Of a DNA stretch of 64,000 nt, positions 16,920 to 25,134 are shown piece by piece. Source of the stretch: Sphingomonas sp. S-NIH.Pt15_0812 (lineage in GTDB: Bacteria > Pseudomonadota > Alphaproteobacteria > Sphingomonadales > Sphingomonadaceae); the NCBI RefSeq assembly GCF_003951315.1, contig NZ_QLJH01000022.1, forward strand, positions 3,837 through 67,836, in the 5' to 3' direction. The notes under the pieces were generated by a model. It made no database searches. It saw only the letters and a program-made list of their open reading frames with translations, and was not told where the DNA came from. A program made the translations under genes and the position numbers. Positions within the stretch are counted from its first letter, which is position 1. Every line of letters begins with the position of its first letter.

Positions 16920-17230
16920 CGGCCCGTCGCGGGTCCGGATCAGGCCGCCTGACTTTTCCTTTGGTCAGCAGCTTCGCTGCACCCCTCATTTGCCCTATAT
17001 CCTTGACCGCGCTGCTGGCAGCTCGGGCCACATTCACCCACGACGTCCAGCACCGGGCGAGTGCATAAGTTGCTGATTTAGAAAGATACCGGCTCAAAAT
17101 TCGACTTGCGTGTGTTTTGCGTGAAAAGGACCGCTATTCACCGCCTGTTCTTGTCTCGTTCTATTGTATTTGCACGTTCGGACGAAGCAAAATCAATAAC
17201 TTAGGCCATCCCATCTTCGTTGACATCGCA
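16920..17230. other. Non-coding stretch at the island edge
   Basis: Nothing convincing is coded here. It holds an A/T-richer stretch (17130-17210) unlike the rest of the window and runs into the tRNA-like fragment at 17231. It probably contains the promoter of the four-gene cargo operon and the end of the inserted island. Confidence 0.4.
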
Positions 17231-17264
17231 GGGGTCGCAAGTTCAATCCTTGCCACGCCCACCA
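17231..17264 (+). other. tRNA 3' fragment: probable attachment-site scar (att)
   Basis: The T arm (stem GCAAG/CTTGC around the loop TTCAATC), the 3' acceptor strand CACGCCC, discriminator A and CCA are all present. The expected 5' acceptor GGGCGTG and the anticodon arm are absent just upstream, so it is not a complete tRNA gene. Islands that integrate into the 3' end of a tRNA gene leave exactly such a duplicate. The isotype is not determinable; valine is one possibility. The intact tRNA should lie beyond the left edge of this window. Confidence 0.75.
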
Positions 17265-17274
17265 GCTAAGTGGT

Positions 17275-17318
17275 TCTACCCGGTCACTTTTATCTCCTTG
17301 ATGAAACGACCGGGTAGA
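17275..17318. terminator. 11-bp perfect inverted repeat after the tRNA fragment
   Basis: TCTACCCGGTC (17275-17285) and GACCGGGTAGA (17308-17318) form an 11-bp perfect stem with a 22-base loop. There is no T-run, so it may be a leftover tRNA terminator or a recombinase arm site next to the att fragment. Confidence 0.4.
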
Positions 17319-17457
17319 GCCTCTTCGGCGCACTTTCAGCGCGAAGCATCAAGAGCTCTTCCCGCTTCCATCCAATCCCACCGTCAGTGCCCACGCGATC
17401 TTTTCGGGTGCGCCCATGTCGCGTGCTATCCGACTGTTCGGTCCGGCACCGGTGAAA

Positions 17458-18585
17458 TCAGCCGGGTGGCAGGGTCATGCGAAACAGCGTCGGCCTGCCG
17501 GCCCCCAGGGTCAGCGTGCCGCCATGCGCCAGTGCGATCTGCCGCGCGAGGCTGAGGCCGATGCCCGTCCCCTCCGGCTTGCTGGTGTGGAAGGGACGAA
17601 AGATGCGCGCGGCGGCCTCCGGCGGTACGCCCGGTCCGTGATCCTCCACCTCGATCGCCAGGTCGACGCCGCTGCCATGCATCCGCAAGGCCACCCGGGC
17701 GCCGCCGTCCGCCGCCTCGACGGCATTCTGGAGCAGCGCCCAAAGGGCCTGGCCGATCTGGTCGCGGTCGAGCGACCAGTCGAGCGCCGGCTCCACCGCG
17801 ATCGTCAGCGATGCGTCCGGCCAGCGCCCCGCGAACAGCCGCGCCAGATCCTCCGCCAGCGCGCCGAGCCGTACCGCTTGCCGGGACGGCTCGGGCAGTC
17901 GCGCCAGCGCGCGATAGGCTTCGGTGAAGCGTTGCAGCCCCTCCGCCCGACGCGCCAGCGTGCCGAGGATCTCGCGCAGCAAATGGCTGTCCAGCTCCGG
18001 TCGGGCGACCGCCGCCGCACCGCTTTCCGCCAGCGAGACGATCGGGGCCAGACCGTTGAGCAGTTCATGGCCCAGCACCTGGATCATGTCCGCACTCGCC
18101 CGCGCCTCGGCGACCCGCTCTTCCTGTTCGATGTCGATCAGCGCCGCGACGCTCCGCCCGTCCGTCACCAGCACCCGGTCGATCCGCCATCCCCGGCCCT
18201 CATGGTGCAGCCGGGCCGCGACGGGATCGGTCAAGGCGGCGGGCGGCGGCAGGATCCGGTCGTCGGTCGCGAACAGGCGGCGCGCCGCGCGATTGAGCGT
18301 CCGCGCGGTGGTCCCCTCGATCCCGACCAACGGGGTCGGCGCGGCATCGAGCAGCAGGCGCACCGCCCGCGCGTCGGCATCCGCCCGCGTGACCGTGGCC
18401 GGCGGAGTGACGGCCCGCGGCCGGATCGCCGTCCAGGCGTTCAGCGCCGCCAGCCACAGCGCCGCGACCATTGCCCCGGTCAGCAGTCCCCACAGGCCAT
18501 TGCGCCACGCCACCGCGCCCGCCACGCCGCAGATCACCAGCCCCAGGCTGGCGGCGACCGGGGACAGGCCGCGTCTAAAGCCCAT
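17458..18585 (-). CDS. Sensor histidine kinase
   Basis: This is a 375-residue kinase. There are two hydrophobic segments near the N-terminus (about 9-28 and 30-50), then a PAS-like region (about 75-150), the H-box VLGHELLNGLAP with phospho-acceptor His173, and an HATPase domain with N-box (LLQNAVEAAD), G1 DHGPGVP and G2 GTGIGLSLAR. There is no large periplasmic loop, so the signal is probably membrane or cytosolic. The start overlaps the end of the response regulator gene by 11 bases, so the two are co-translated. It is probably the partner of that regulator and controls the divergent efflux operon. Confidence 0.85.
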   Translation of the reverse strand: MGFRRGLSPVAASLGLVICGVAGAVAWRNGLWGLLTGAMVAALWLAALNAWTAIRPRAVTPPATVTRADADARAVRLLLDAAPTPLVGIEGTTARTLNRAARRLFATDDRILPPPAALTDPVAARLHHEGRGWRIDRVLVTDGRSVAALIDIEQEERVAEARASADMIQVLGHELLNGLAPIVSLAESGAAAVARPELDSHLLREILGTLARRAEGLQRFTEAYRALARLPEPSRQAVRLGALAEDLARLFAGRWPDASLTIAVEPALDWSLDRDQIGQALWALLQNAVEAADGGARVALRMHGSGVDLAIEVEDHGPGVPPEAAARIFRPFHTSKPEGTGIGLSLARQIALAHGGTLTLGAGRPTLFRMTLPPG

Positions 18586-19882
18586 AGCGGGCCATGCGGC
18601 GATAGAGCGCCCCCCGGCTCAACCCCAGCGCGGCGGCGGCATGGGTGACATTGTGGCGATGCTCGCGCAGCGCCGCCTCGATCATCGCACGCTCGGCGTC
18701 GCTCAGGTCGAAGCCGGTCTCCGCCATGGCGGCGGCCGGTTCGATCGCGACGCTCGGCAGGGCGAGCGCCGCCGCATCGATCCGGCCATCGGTCGACAGC
18801 AGCACCGCCCGTTCGATCGCCAGCGCCAGCCCGCGCACCTCGTCGGGCCAGTTCGTCGTGCCGAGCAACGCCTCCGCCGCCGCGCTCAACCGTATCTCGG
18901 GCCGCCCGAACCGCGCCGCCGCGTCGCGGGCGAAATGGCGGGCGAGGAGCAGCGCATCGTCGCCGCGCCGGGCCAGCGGCGGCACCGCCACCTCGATCGT
19001 CGCCAGGCGTCGCCGCAGCGCCGGTGACAGCGCCGCGATATCGTCGCCGATGGCGATGCAGCGGGCCGCGACCGGGATATGGTCGAGCAGCCGCGCCTGT
19101 GCGACGGAATCGAGCCGATCCGGATGACGCAGGATCAGCGTGCCATCGGCCCGGTCCAACCGGTCCCAGGCCACCGGATCGCGCAGATCGACTTTCATGG
19201 GCGCATCCGGGGCGTGGCGCGAGGCGGCGTGGATCGCCTGGGCGGTCAACATCCGGCCGCTGCCCGACGGGCCGGTGACCGTGACGCCCGCCGGCGTGGG
19301 GCCGACCCGGCGGATCAGGTCGCGCAACGCCTGCATCGCGGGACTGTCCCCCAATAACCGTACCGGCTCCGCCGCGACCGGCGCAGGGGTGGCCGGCATC
19401 GACGCGGCGATGGCCCCGCGCGCCGCCGCCGCCTCGACCTTGGCGATCAGCTCGGCATTGCGCCACGGCTTCATCATGAAGTCGCACGCCCCCGCCTGCA
19501 TCGCCGCCACCGCGATGCGGATGCCGCTATGCGCGGTGATGACGATGACGCACGCCCCCGCATCCTCGGCGACGATCCGGCGGAGACAGGCCAGCCCCTC
19601 CTCACCGCGCGATTCCCCGGCGGTGAAGTTCATGTCGAGCAGGATCGCGTCGTAGCGGCGCAGCGCCAACCGCGAGAACGCCTCCTCCGGCCCGTTCGCC
19701 GTGTCGAGGCCATGGCCGGCCATGCGGAAGGCGATCGCCATCGCCTGGGTGACGGTCGGATTGTCGTCGATCAGCAGGATTGTCAGCGCGCTTGACGCCC
19801 CATCCGGCCGTCCATTTGCGGACACCGTGTCCGCAGCTGGACGGTCACCCGATCGCGTTTCCATGGGAAATGGCTGTTTCAT
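18575..19882 (-). CDS. NtrC-like response regulator with degenerate AAA domain
   Basis: The 435-residue protein has a receiver domain (LLIDDNP near 37-42, phosphorylation site Asp83 in LLDMNF, T117, K138), then a region with the layout of a sigma-54 activator AAA domain, then a Fis-type HTH (about 395-435; NVTHAAAALGLSRGALYRRM). The P-loop reads GPSGSGR (204-210) with Arg in place of the catalytic Lys, and no GAFTGA loop is seen, so contact with sigma-54 and ATP hydrolysis are unlikely. It should instead act by DNA binding through the Fis domain. It is divergent from the efflux operon with 42 bases between start codons. Confidence 0.85.
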   Translation of the reverse strand: MKQPFPMETRSGDRPAADTVSANGRPDGASSALTILLIDDNPTVTQAMAIAFRMAGHGLDTANGPEEAFSRLALRRYDAILLDMNFTAGESRGEEGLACLRRIVAEDAGACVIVITAHSGIRIAVAAMQAGACDFMMKPWRNAELIAKVEAAAARGAIAASMPATPAPVAAEPVRLLGDSPAMQALRDLIRRVGPTPAGVTVTGPSGSGRMLTAQAIHAASRHAPDAPMKVDLRDPVAWDRLDRADGTLILRHPDRLDSVAQARLLDHIPVAARCIAIGDDIAALSPALRRRLATIEVAVPPLARRGDDALLLARHFARDAAARFGRPEIRLSAAAEALLGTTNWPDEVRGLALAIERAVLLSTDGRIDAAALALPSVAIEPAAAMAETGFDLSDAERAMIEAALREHRHNVTHAAAALGLSRGALYRRMARYGL

Positions 19883-19924
19883 GGTGGTTTAGGCTTTTCG
19901 GCTGGTTCCGGCGACACTGTCCGC

Positions 19925-21211
19925 ATGATGACCGAACAGCCCGTACACGCAACCGCTTCTCCCGGTGCCTCGATGGATCGCCGGATCGAGCGGCCGCCGA
20001 CGCCCTGGTGGCGTCGTCGCGCGGTGGTGCTGGCGGCGGCGGCGATCGTGGCGGCGTTGCTGATCTGGCGGATGCTGCCCGCCGCCGGATCGACCGACAT
20101 CGCCACCGCCGATATCGAGACCGGCCAGGTCGAACGCGCGCCCTTTGCCGACTACCTGCCGGTCCGCGCGACCGTCGCGCCGCGCGTCACCACGCTGGTC
20201 GGGGTGCTGTCGGGCGGACAGGTCGAGAAGCTGCTGGTGCAGGACGGCGCGATGGTGACCGAGGGCCAGCCGCTCGCCACGCTCGCCAATCCCACGCTGA
20301 AGCTCGACGTGCTGACCCGCGAGGCGCAGATCGCCAGCCAGCTCGGCAGCGTCGCGGGCGAGAATCTGGGGATCGAGCGCAATCGCCTCGACCGCGCCGG
20401 CCAGATCGCCCAGGCCAATTACGACCTGATCAAGGCGCGTCGCGAACTCTCCATCCGCCAGCAGCTGCACGACAAGGGCTTCGTGTCGGACGCCGGGATC
20501 AAGAGCTTCGCCGAGGAGGCCGCCTATCAGGAAAAGCGGCTCGCCCAGCTCCAGGCGGGCGGCGCGGCGGAAGCACGGATCACCGCGACGCAGGGGCAGC
20601 GGCTCGACGATACGCGGGGCCGGCTGGAGAACAACCTGGCGGCGGTGCGCGCGGGGCTGGATGCGCTGGTCGTCCGCGCCCCCTCCACCGGGCGGCTGAC
20701 CAACTTCACCATCCAGCCGGGCCAGACGCTGAAGCCGGGCGACCCGGCGGGCCAGGTCGACAGCGAGGGATCGTGGAAGCTGACCGCCGATGTCGACGAA
20801 TATTATCTCGGGCGGGTGGCGGTCGGGCAGACGGCGCGCACCGCCGATGGCGCGCCGCTGACCGTGTCCAAGGTACTGCCGGCGGTGAAGGACGGCCGGT
20901 TCCGGGTCGAGCTGACCTTCGACCGCGCCGCCCCCGCCGGGCTCAACCGCGGGCAGACGATCGACATCCGCATCACCCTGGGCAGCACCGCGCCCGCGCT
21001 GGTCGCGCCGGTCGGCGGCTGGCTGGAGGCGGGCGGCGGCACCTCCGCCTTCGTGCTCGACGGCGACGGCGCCCATGCCCGCCGCCGGATGGTGAAGACC
21101 GGCCGGCGCAACCCTGAACAGGTCGAGATCCTGTCCGGCCTCCAGCCCGGCGACCGCATCGTCACCTCCAACACCGCGTCCGTGAAGGGCGACATCCTCA
21201 ACCTCCGATAA
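19925..21211 (+). CDS. HlyD/MacA-type periplasmic adaptor
   Basis: This is a 428-residue adaptor protein. A single N-terminal transmembrane segment (about 33-51) anchors a periplasmic part: a lipoyl-like half (SGGQVEKLLVQDGAMVTEGQPLATL), a long alpha-hairpin (about 115-240) and the second lipoyl half (VRAPSTGRLTNFTIQPGQTLKPGD), followed by beta-barrel and membrane-proximal domains. It would connect the inner-membrane ABC transporter with the TolC-like channel encoded downstream. It is the first gene of a six-gene operon, 12 bases before the ATPase gene. It starts 42 bases from the divergent regulator. Confidence 0.85.
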   Translation: MMTEQPVHATASPGASMDRRIERPPTPWWRRRAVVLAAAAIVAALLIWRMLPAAGSTDIATADIETGQVERAPFADYLPVRATVAPRVTTLVGVLSGGQVEKLLVQDGAMVTEGQPLATLANPTLKLDVLTREAQIASQLGSVAGENLGIERNRLDRAGQIAQANYDLIKARRELSIRQQLHDKGFVSDAGIKSFAEEAAYQEKRLAQLQAGGAAEARITATQGQRLDDTRGRLENNLAAVRAGLDALVVRAPSTGRLTNFTIQPGQTLKPGDPAGQVDSEGSWKLTADVDEYYLGRVAVGQTARTADGAPLTVSKVLPAVKDGRFRVELTFDRAAPAGLNRGQTIDIRITLGSTAPALVAPVGGWLEAGGGTSAFVLDGDGAHARRRMVKTGRRNPEQVEILSGLQPGDRIVTSNTASVKGDILNLR

Positions 21212-21223
21212 CAGGGACCTGCC

Positions 21224-21913
21224 ATGATCCGTCTGCAAGGCATCCAGCGCCGCTATGTCTCCGACGAGGTGGAGACGACCGCGCTCCACGATATCGACCT
21301 GCATGTCGCGGCCGGCGAGTTCGTCGCGATCATGGGGCCGTCGGGCTGCGGCAAGTCGACGCTGCTCAACACGCTGGGCACGGTCGATCGGCCGACCGCC
21401 GGCCGCTATCTGTTCGGCGACCGCGACCTGGCGACGCTGGACGAGAAGGAACTCGCGAAGTTCCGGGGCGCGACGCTGGGCTTCGTGTTCCAGAGCTTCA
21501 ACCTGATCGACGAGCTGACGATCGAGGAGAATGTCGCGCTCGGCCTCGCCTATCGCAAGGATGCGGGCGGCCAGAAGGGGGGGCGCCGGGCGCGGGTCGC
21601 GGCGGCGATGGACAAGGTCGGCATCGCCCATCGCGCGCGCCATTATCCGCATCAATTGTCGGGTGGCCAGCAGCAGCGCGCCGCCATCGCCCGCGCCATC
21701 GTGGGCGATCCCAAGCTGATCCTGGCCGACGAGCCGACCGGCAATCTCGACACCGCCAATGGCGAGCAGGTGATGAACATCCTGACCGGCCTGAACGACG
21801 AGGGCGCGACCATCGTGATGGTCACCCACTCGCCCAGCCATGCCGACCTGGCGAAGCGCCGCATCGACATGCTCGATGGCCGCATCGTCGCCAACGCCAT
21901 GCGCGCGATCTGA
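21224..21913 (+). CDS. ABC transporter ATP-binding protein (MacB/LolD type)
   Basis: The 229-residue ATPase has Walker A GPSGCGKS (38-45), the Q-loop (VFQSFNLIDELT), the signature LSGGQQQR and Walker B with DEPTGNLD, all typical of the MacB/LolD/FtsE subfamily. It powers the two permeases encoded downstream. It starts at ATG 21224, a few bases after the adaptor stop, with an AGGGA ribosome-binding site. Confidence 0.9.
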   Translation: MIRLQGIQRRYVSDEVETTALHDIDLHVAAGEFVAIMGPSGCGKSTLLNTLGTVDRPTAGRYLFGDRDLATLDEKELAKFRGATLGFVFQSFNLIDELTIEENVALGLAYRKDAGGQKGGRRARVAAAMDKVGIAHRARHYPHQLSGGQQQRAAIARAIVGDPKLILADEPTGNLDTANGEQVMNILTGLNDEGATIVMVTHSPSHADLAKRRIDMLDGRIVANAMRAI

Positions 21914-21938
21914 ACGACCGAAGAAAAGGGGAATGACG

Positions 21939-22646
21939 ATGATGAAGCGGATGATGGGCGCGGCACTGTGCGCGATGCTGGGCGGCTGCGTGATCACGGT
22001 CGGATCAGGCGGCGCGGCGGAGGCGCAGGGTGTCGGGACGAAGCGTTTCGCGGTCGCGGGTTTCGATGCGGTCGATCTGGCGGGGAGCGACAATGTGCGG
22101 GTCGTGCGCAGCGACAGCGTGTCGGTGGTCGCCAGCGGCGATCCGCGGGCGGTGGCGGCATTGATGGTGACGGTCGATCGCGGCACGCTGCGCATCAGCC
22201 GCAAGCCGGGGCGCTGGCAGGATCGCGGCGCGACGGTGACGGTCACCGTCCCGTCGCTGCGCGCGGCGACGCTGAGCGGTTCGGGCGCAATGGACGTCGG
22301 GGCGATGGCGCCGACGTTCGACGCACGGCTGCCGGGATCGGGCGAATTGACGCTACGCGACCTGCATGGCGAGACGGTGCGGATGGAGCTAGCCGGATCG
22401 GGCGACCTGACCGCCAGCGGCACCGTGCGCCAGGCCGATATCCGGCTGGCGGGGTCCGGCGATATCGATGCCCGGGCGCTGGCGGTGCGCGACCTGAGCG
22501 TCGACCTGGGCGGCAGCGGCACCGTCCGCGCCCAGGCATCGGACACGGCCAGCCTGTCGATCGGGGGTTCGGGAGACGTCACGGTCGCCGGCCATCCGCG
22601 CTGCACCGTCCGCAAGAGCGGCAGCGGCACCGTGCGCTGCGGCTGA
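21939..22646 (+). CDS. DUF2807-type lipoprotein
   Basis: The protein is about 235 residues. The start is placed at one of the clustered ATGs after AAGGGGA (21926-21932); 21939 or 21942 gives correct spacing. The signal peptide has a LGGC lipobox, so it should be lipid-anchored. The mature part shows the repeated LAGSG/LSGSG/LPGSGEL motif pattern of the putative auto-transporter adhesin (head GIN) family, which folds as a right-handed beta solenoid. Such proteins often travel with FtsX-type transporters in envelope-stress operons, but their role is not known. It lies four bases before the first permease gene. Confidence 0.8.
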   Translation: MMKRMMGAALCAMLGGCVITVGSGGAAEAQGVGTKRFAVAGFDAVDLAGSDNVRVVRSDSVSVVASGDPRAVAALMVTVDRGTLRISRKPGRWQDRGATVTVTVPSLRAATLSGSGAMDVGAMAPTFDARLPGSGELTLRDLHGETVRMELAGSGDLTASGTVRQADIRLAGSGDIDARALAVRDLSVDLGGSGTVRAQASDTASLSIGGSGDVTVAGHPRCTVRKSGSGTVRCG

Positions 22647-22650
22647 TCCG

Positions 22651-25101
22651 ATGACCGACCGCTACGCCCTGCTGTCGCTCTATCGTTCGTTGACGCGGCA
22701 CAAGCTCCATGCCGCGCTCAACATCGGTGGGCTGGCCGTCGGCGTGGCGGTGTTCCTGGTGCTCGGCCTCTATGTCCGGTTCGAGACCAGCTTCGAACGC
22801 TGGCTGCCGCATCACGACCGGATCTATCTGATCCAGACCGAGCTGCACCTGCCCGGCAGCCCGTTCAACGGCGCCTATCCGGGCAGCATGGCCGGGATGC
22901 TGGAGCAGTTGCGCCAGGACTTTCCCGGCCTGGCCGGCACGCGCATCCGGGGCGGGGCCGGCGCCGGCAGCGTGATGCGGGGCGGCATCGCGCAGCGCGA
23001 GGATGTGGCGCAGGTCGATGCGTCCTTCTTCGACGTGTTCGACCTGCCGATGGTGGCGGGCGACGGGCGGCGGGCCCTGGCCGATCCGTCGGCGGCGCTG
23101 GTCAGCCGGTCGGCGGCGCAGCGATATTTCGGCAGCGCCGATCCGATCGGGCAGACGATGACGATCGGCTTCGACGGGCCGCAGGTGTTCCGCGTCGCCG
23201 GCGTGTTCGAGGATCTGCCCGCCAACACCGATCTGCGCGCGGCGATCCTGACCCCGATCCCGCGCACGCCGCCGCCGATGCGCTGGGACTGGTATCGCTG
23301 GGGCACGGCGGCGCTGTCGACCTTCGTCCGCTTCCCGACGCCCGCCGCCGCCCAAGCCTTCGCGGCGAAGCTGCCCGCCTTCCTCCGGCGGCGGGTGGGT
23401 CACGATTTCGGGCCGGACCCGAACGCGATCCTGTCGCTGCCGCTGCTGCCGCTGACCGACCTGCACCTGCAACCGCCCGGCGCGGAGAGCGCCAGCCGCG
23501 TCGCGACGCTGGTGACGCTGGGGATCGTCGCGGTGCTGGCGCTGCTGATCGCGATCGTCAATTACGTGAACCTCGCCACGGCACGCGCGGGGTTGCGCGC
23601 CCGCGAGGTGGCGATGCGCAAGGTCGTCGGAGCCAGCCGCGCCACGCTGGTCGCGCAGTTCATGGCGGAAGCGATCCTGGCGAGCGCGCTGGCGACGCTG
23701 GGCGGGCTGATCCTGACCGAGCTGGCGCTGCCGTTCGTCAACGCCACCGCCGGCCTGTCGATCCGCCTTTCCTATCCCACGCTCCTGCCGTGGCTGATCG
23801 GCCTGACGATCCTGGTCGGGCTGGTCGCGGGCGTCTATCCGGCGCTGCTGCTGTCGCGCTTCCCGGCCGCATCGGTGCTGGCCAGCGCGCGGATGCCCGG
23901 CGGCGGACGCGCGGGCCGGCGGCTGCGCGAGATGCTGGTGGTCGTGCAGTTCGGCCTCGCCACCGCGCTGCTGACCGGCACGCTCGTCCTGACCGCCCAG
24001 ACCCGGCATCTGCGCCAGGCCGATCTCGGCTTCCGACGCGACGGGTTGCTGGCGCTGCCGTCCTTCGCCGCCGACGATCTCGCGCGCGAGCAGCGGCAGG
24101 CGCTGCTGGCGGCGTTCCGCGCGATCCCCGGCGTGGTCGCGGTCGGCACGGCGGATGCGACGCCCGGAAACGGGGTGGGGAACGCGTCCGAACAGGGCGG
24201 CGCCGGGGTCGACATCATCGCGATGCCCGGCCGCTCCGGCCCCGGCCTGTCCGTCCTGCGCATCAATACCGGCCCCGACTTCTTCCGCGTCTATGCCCCG
24301 CGCCTGCTCGCCGGGCGGCTGCTCGACGACGCGCACCGCCGCGACGACGCGACCGACTGGACCAGGGGCCAGGACGGCTTCAACGTCGTCGTCGACCGCA
24401 CCGCCGCGGCCGCGCTCGGCTTCCGCTCGGCACAGGCGGCGATCGGCCGGACGGTCGGCGGCGCGCAACCGCGCACGATCGTCGGCGTGATCGAACCGCT
24501 CCGCTTCTTCTCGCCGCGCCGCCCGCAGAGCCCGACCCTCTATTTCTATTATCCGGCGACGCCGCCGCGCGGCCTGGCGACGCTGCGCTACACGGGCGAC
24601 GCGCGCGCCACCCAGATGGCGGTGGCGGCGGCCTGGCACCGGATCGCGCCGCAGGTGCCGCTGGTCGCCGAGCCGGTCGATCGCCGGCTGCGCGAATTCT
24701 ATGCCGCCGACGATCGCGCCGCGCGGTTGCTGGCGGCGGGCGCGCTGCTGGCGGTGGCGATCGCCTGTATCGGCCTATGGGGCCTCGCCGCCTTCAACGC
24801 CGCGCGGCGGATGCACGAGATCGGCATCCGCAAGGTGCTGGGCGCGTCGTCGGCCGACATCGCGCGGCTGCTGACCGGGCAGTTCCTGCGTCCGGTCGTC
24901 ATCGCCAACCTGATCGCCTGGCCGCTGGCCTTTGTCGGGCTGCGGCTGTGGCTGGCGGGATTCTCCGACCGCATCGCCCTGTCCCCGCTCTACTTCCTCA
25001 GCGCCAGCCTGCTCGCGCTGCTGATCGCGGTCGCCACCATCCTGGTCCAGTCGCTGCGCGCCAGCCGCGCCGCCCCCGCATGGGCGCTCCGCCATGACTG
25101 A
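22651..25101 (+). CDS. FtsX/MacB-type ABC permease 1
   Basis: The 816-residue permease has a first transmembrane segment near residues 20-45, a large periplasmic MacB-PCD-type domain and three C-terminal membrane-segment clusters, duplicated to give the two-half FtsX layout (ATARAGLRAREVAMRKVVGASR is the conserved cytoplasmic loop, repeated later as NAARRMHEIGIRKVLGAS). It acts with the ATPase and adaptor to expel a substrate or move lipids or proteins. It is closely similar along its length to the next gene, evidence of tandem duplication. Confidence 0.85.
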   Translation: MTDRYALLSLYRSLTRHKLHAALNIGGLAVGVAVFLVLGLYVRFETSFERWLPHHDRIYLIQTELHLPGSPFNGAYPGSMAGMLEQLRQDFPGLAGTRIRGGAGAGSVMRGGIAQREDVAQVDASFFDVFDLPMVAGDGRRALADPSAALVSRSAAQRYFGSADPIGQTMTIGFDGPQVFRVAGVFEDLPANTDLRAAILTPIPRTPPPMRWDWYRWGTAALSTFVRFPTPAAAQAFAAKLPAFLRRRVGHDFGPDPNAILSLPLLPLTDLHLQPPGAESASRVATLVTLGIVAVLALLIAIVNYVNLATARAGLRAREVAMRKVVGASRATLVAQFMAEAILASALATLGGLILTELALPFVNATAGLSIRLSYPTLLPWLIGLTILVGLVAGVYPALLLSRFPAASVLASARMPGGGRAGRRLREMLVVVQFGLATALLTGTLVLTAQTRHLRQADLGFRRDGLLALPSFAADDLAREQRQALLAAFRAIPGVVAVGTADATPGNGVGNASEQGGAGVDIIAMPGRSGPGLSVLRINTGPDFFRVYAPRLLAGRLLDDAHRRDDATDWTRGQDGFNVVVDRTAAAALGFRSAQAAIGRTVGGAQPRTIVGVIEPLRFFSPRRPQSPTLYFYYPATPPRGLATLRYTGDARATQMAVAAAWHRIAPQVPLVAEPVDRRLREFYAADDRAARLLAAGALLAVAIACIGLWGLAAFNAARRMHEIGIRKVLGASSADIARLLTGQFLRPVVIANLIAWPLAFVGLRLWLAGFSDRIALSPLYFLSASLLALLIAVATILVQSLRASRAAPAWALRHD

Positions 25102-25134
25102 CCGGTCCCCCTTCCCTCGCACGGATGCCATCGC

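Noticed and set aside
17150-17264. A complete tRNA gene
   Set aside because: Only the T arm and 3' acceptor strand are present; no 5' acceptor partner, D arm or anticodon arm upstream.
19889-22630. Long minus-strand open frame opposite the efflux genes
   Set aside because: Low-complexity Arg/Ala/Asp-rich translation antisense to recognised genes, typical of high-GC DNA.
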